Shown here: piece by piece, positions 15,172 to 15,237 of the stretch | Numbering within the stretch: the first letter of the stretch is position 1 | How the letters are laid out: the number at the start of each line of letters is the position of its first letter | Assembly (NCBI GenBank): GCA_002305165.1 | Contig: DBQI01000057.1 | Span: 1 to 15,237, forward strand | Reading direction: 5' to 3' | Origin: Armatimonadetes bacterium UBA1398 | GTDB lineage: Bacteria > Armatimonadota > Zipacnadia > UBA1398 | DNA length: 15,237 nt | Notes under the pieces: model-generated | The model's input: the letters and a program-made list of their open reading frames with translations, nothing else | The model's database searches: none | Told to the model about the DNA's origin: nothing | Position numbers and translations under genes: made by a program

Positions 15172-15237
15172 CTACCAGCCGCCGTAGTTCCCGCCGCCGT
15201 AGCCGCCACCGCCATAGCCTCCGCGACCGCCGCCGCC
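15172..15237 (-). CDS. C-terminal end of a gene with a Gly/Tyr/Arg-rich tail (partial)
   Basis: The window's right edge cuts this minus-strand gene. Only the last 21 codons and the TAG stop (15172-15174) are visible, reading GGGGRGGYGGGGYGGG then NYGGW. The frame is open to the window edge and matches the unusual Gly/Tyr/Arg composition of the pilQ insert. It ends 122 bp before the pilQ start. From position it could be a pilus assembly gene such as pilO or pilP, but nothing visible identifies it. Confidence 0.7.
   Translation of the reverse strand, partial: GGGGRGGYGGGGYGGGNYGGW

Overview
The window is a GC-rich bacterial chromosome segment, mostly housekeeping, with ten genes. Only the first is on the plus strand; the other nine are on the minus strand. 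Codon choice looks uniform throughout, and I see no insertion sequence, integrase, phage gene, tRNA, rRNA or CRISPR array. The organism has a two-membrane envelope, because a secretin is present. The GyrA active-site neighbourhood (HPHGNEVIYP, DPQGNFGSMDGDPPAAMRYTECR) is unlike that of Proteobacteria or Firmicutes and resembles Armatimonadota/Planctomycetota-type gyrases. An Armatimonadota-like or other poorly cultured phylum is my best guess, from memory and not settled by this window.

Layout, left to right. 108-2036 (+): ABC-F ribosome-associated ATPase. 2042-3421 (-): exported, probably beta-propeller protein, convergent with the ABC-F gene with 5 bp between stop codons. 3642-6206 and 6272-8239 (-): gyrA and gyrB, transcribed gyrB then gyrA, with a perfect 17-bp hairpin after gyrA. 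8240-8884: 645 bp with no convincing gene, holding a candidate gyrB promoter, a leader with competing hairpins and a small block of tandem duplications. 8885-10606 (-): exported protein with two copies of a domain resembling the periplasmic domain of some MscS-type channels. 10825-11334 (-): unrecognised small protein, followed by a strong GC hairpin. 11470-15049 (-): pilQ-aroK-aroB in transcription order. 15172-15237 (-): the last 21 codons of a gene ending in a Gly/Tyr/Arg-rich tail.

The right-hand cluster has the type IV pilus secretin followed by shikimate kinase and 3-dehydroquinate synthase, an order also known from proteobacterial pilMNOPQ-aroKB loci. The secretin carries an insert of 50 residues that are all Gly, Tyr or one Arg, placed inside its last N domain. 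The gene just upstream ends with a tail sharing 16 identical residues with that insert. This pairing is the most unusual thing here. I do not see a clear new defence, mobile or metabolic system. The remaining observations are the GyrA quinolone-site residues, a GyrB Toprim insert, a possible gyrB leader switch, the duplicated exported domain, and strong GC hairpins at gene ends that lack T tracts.
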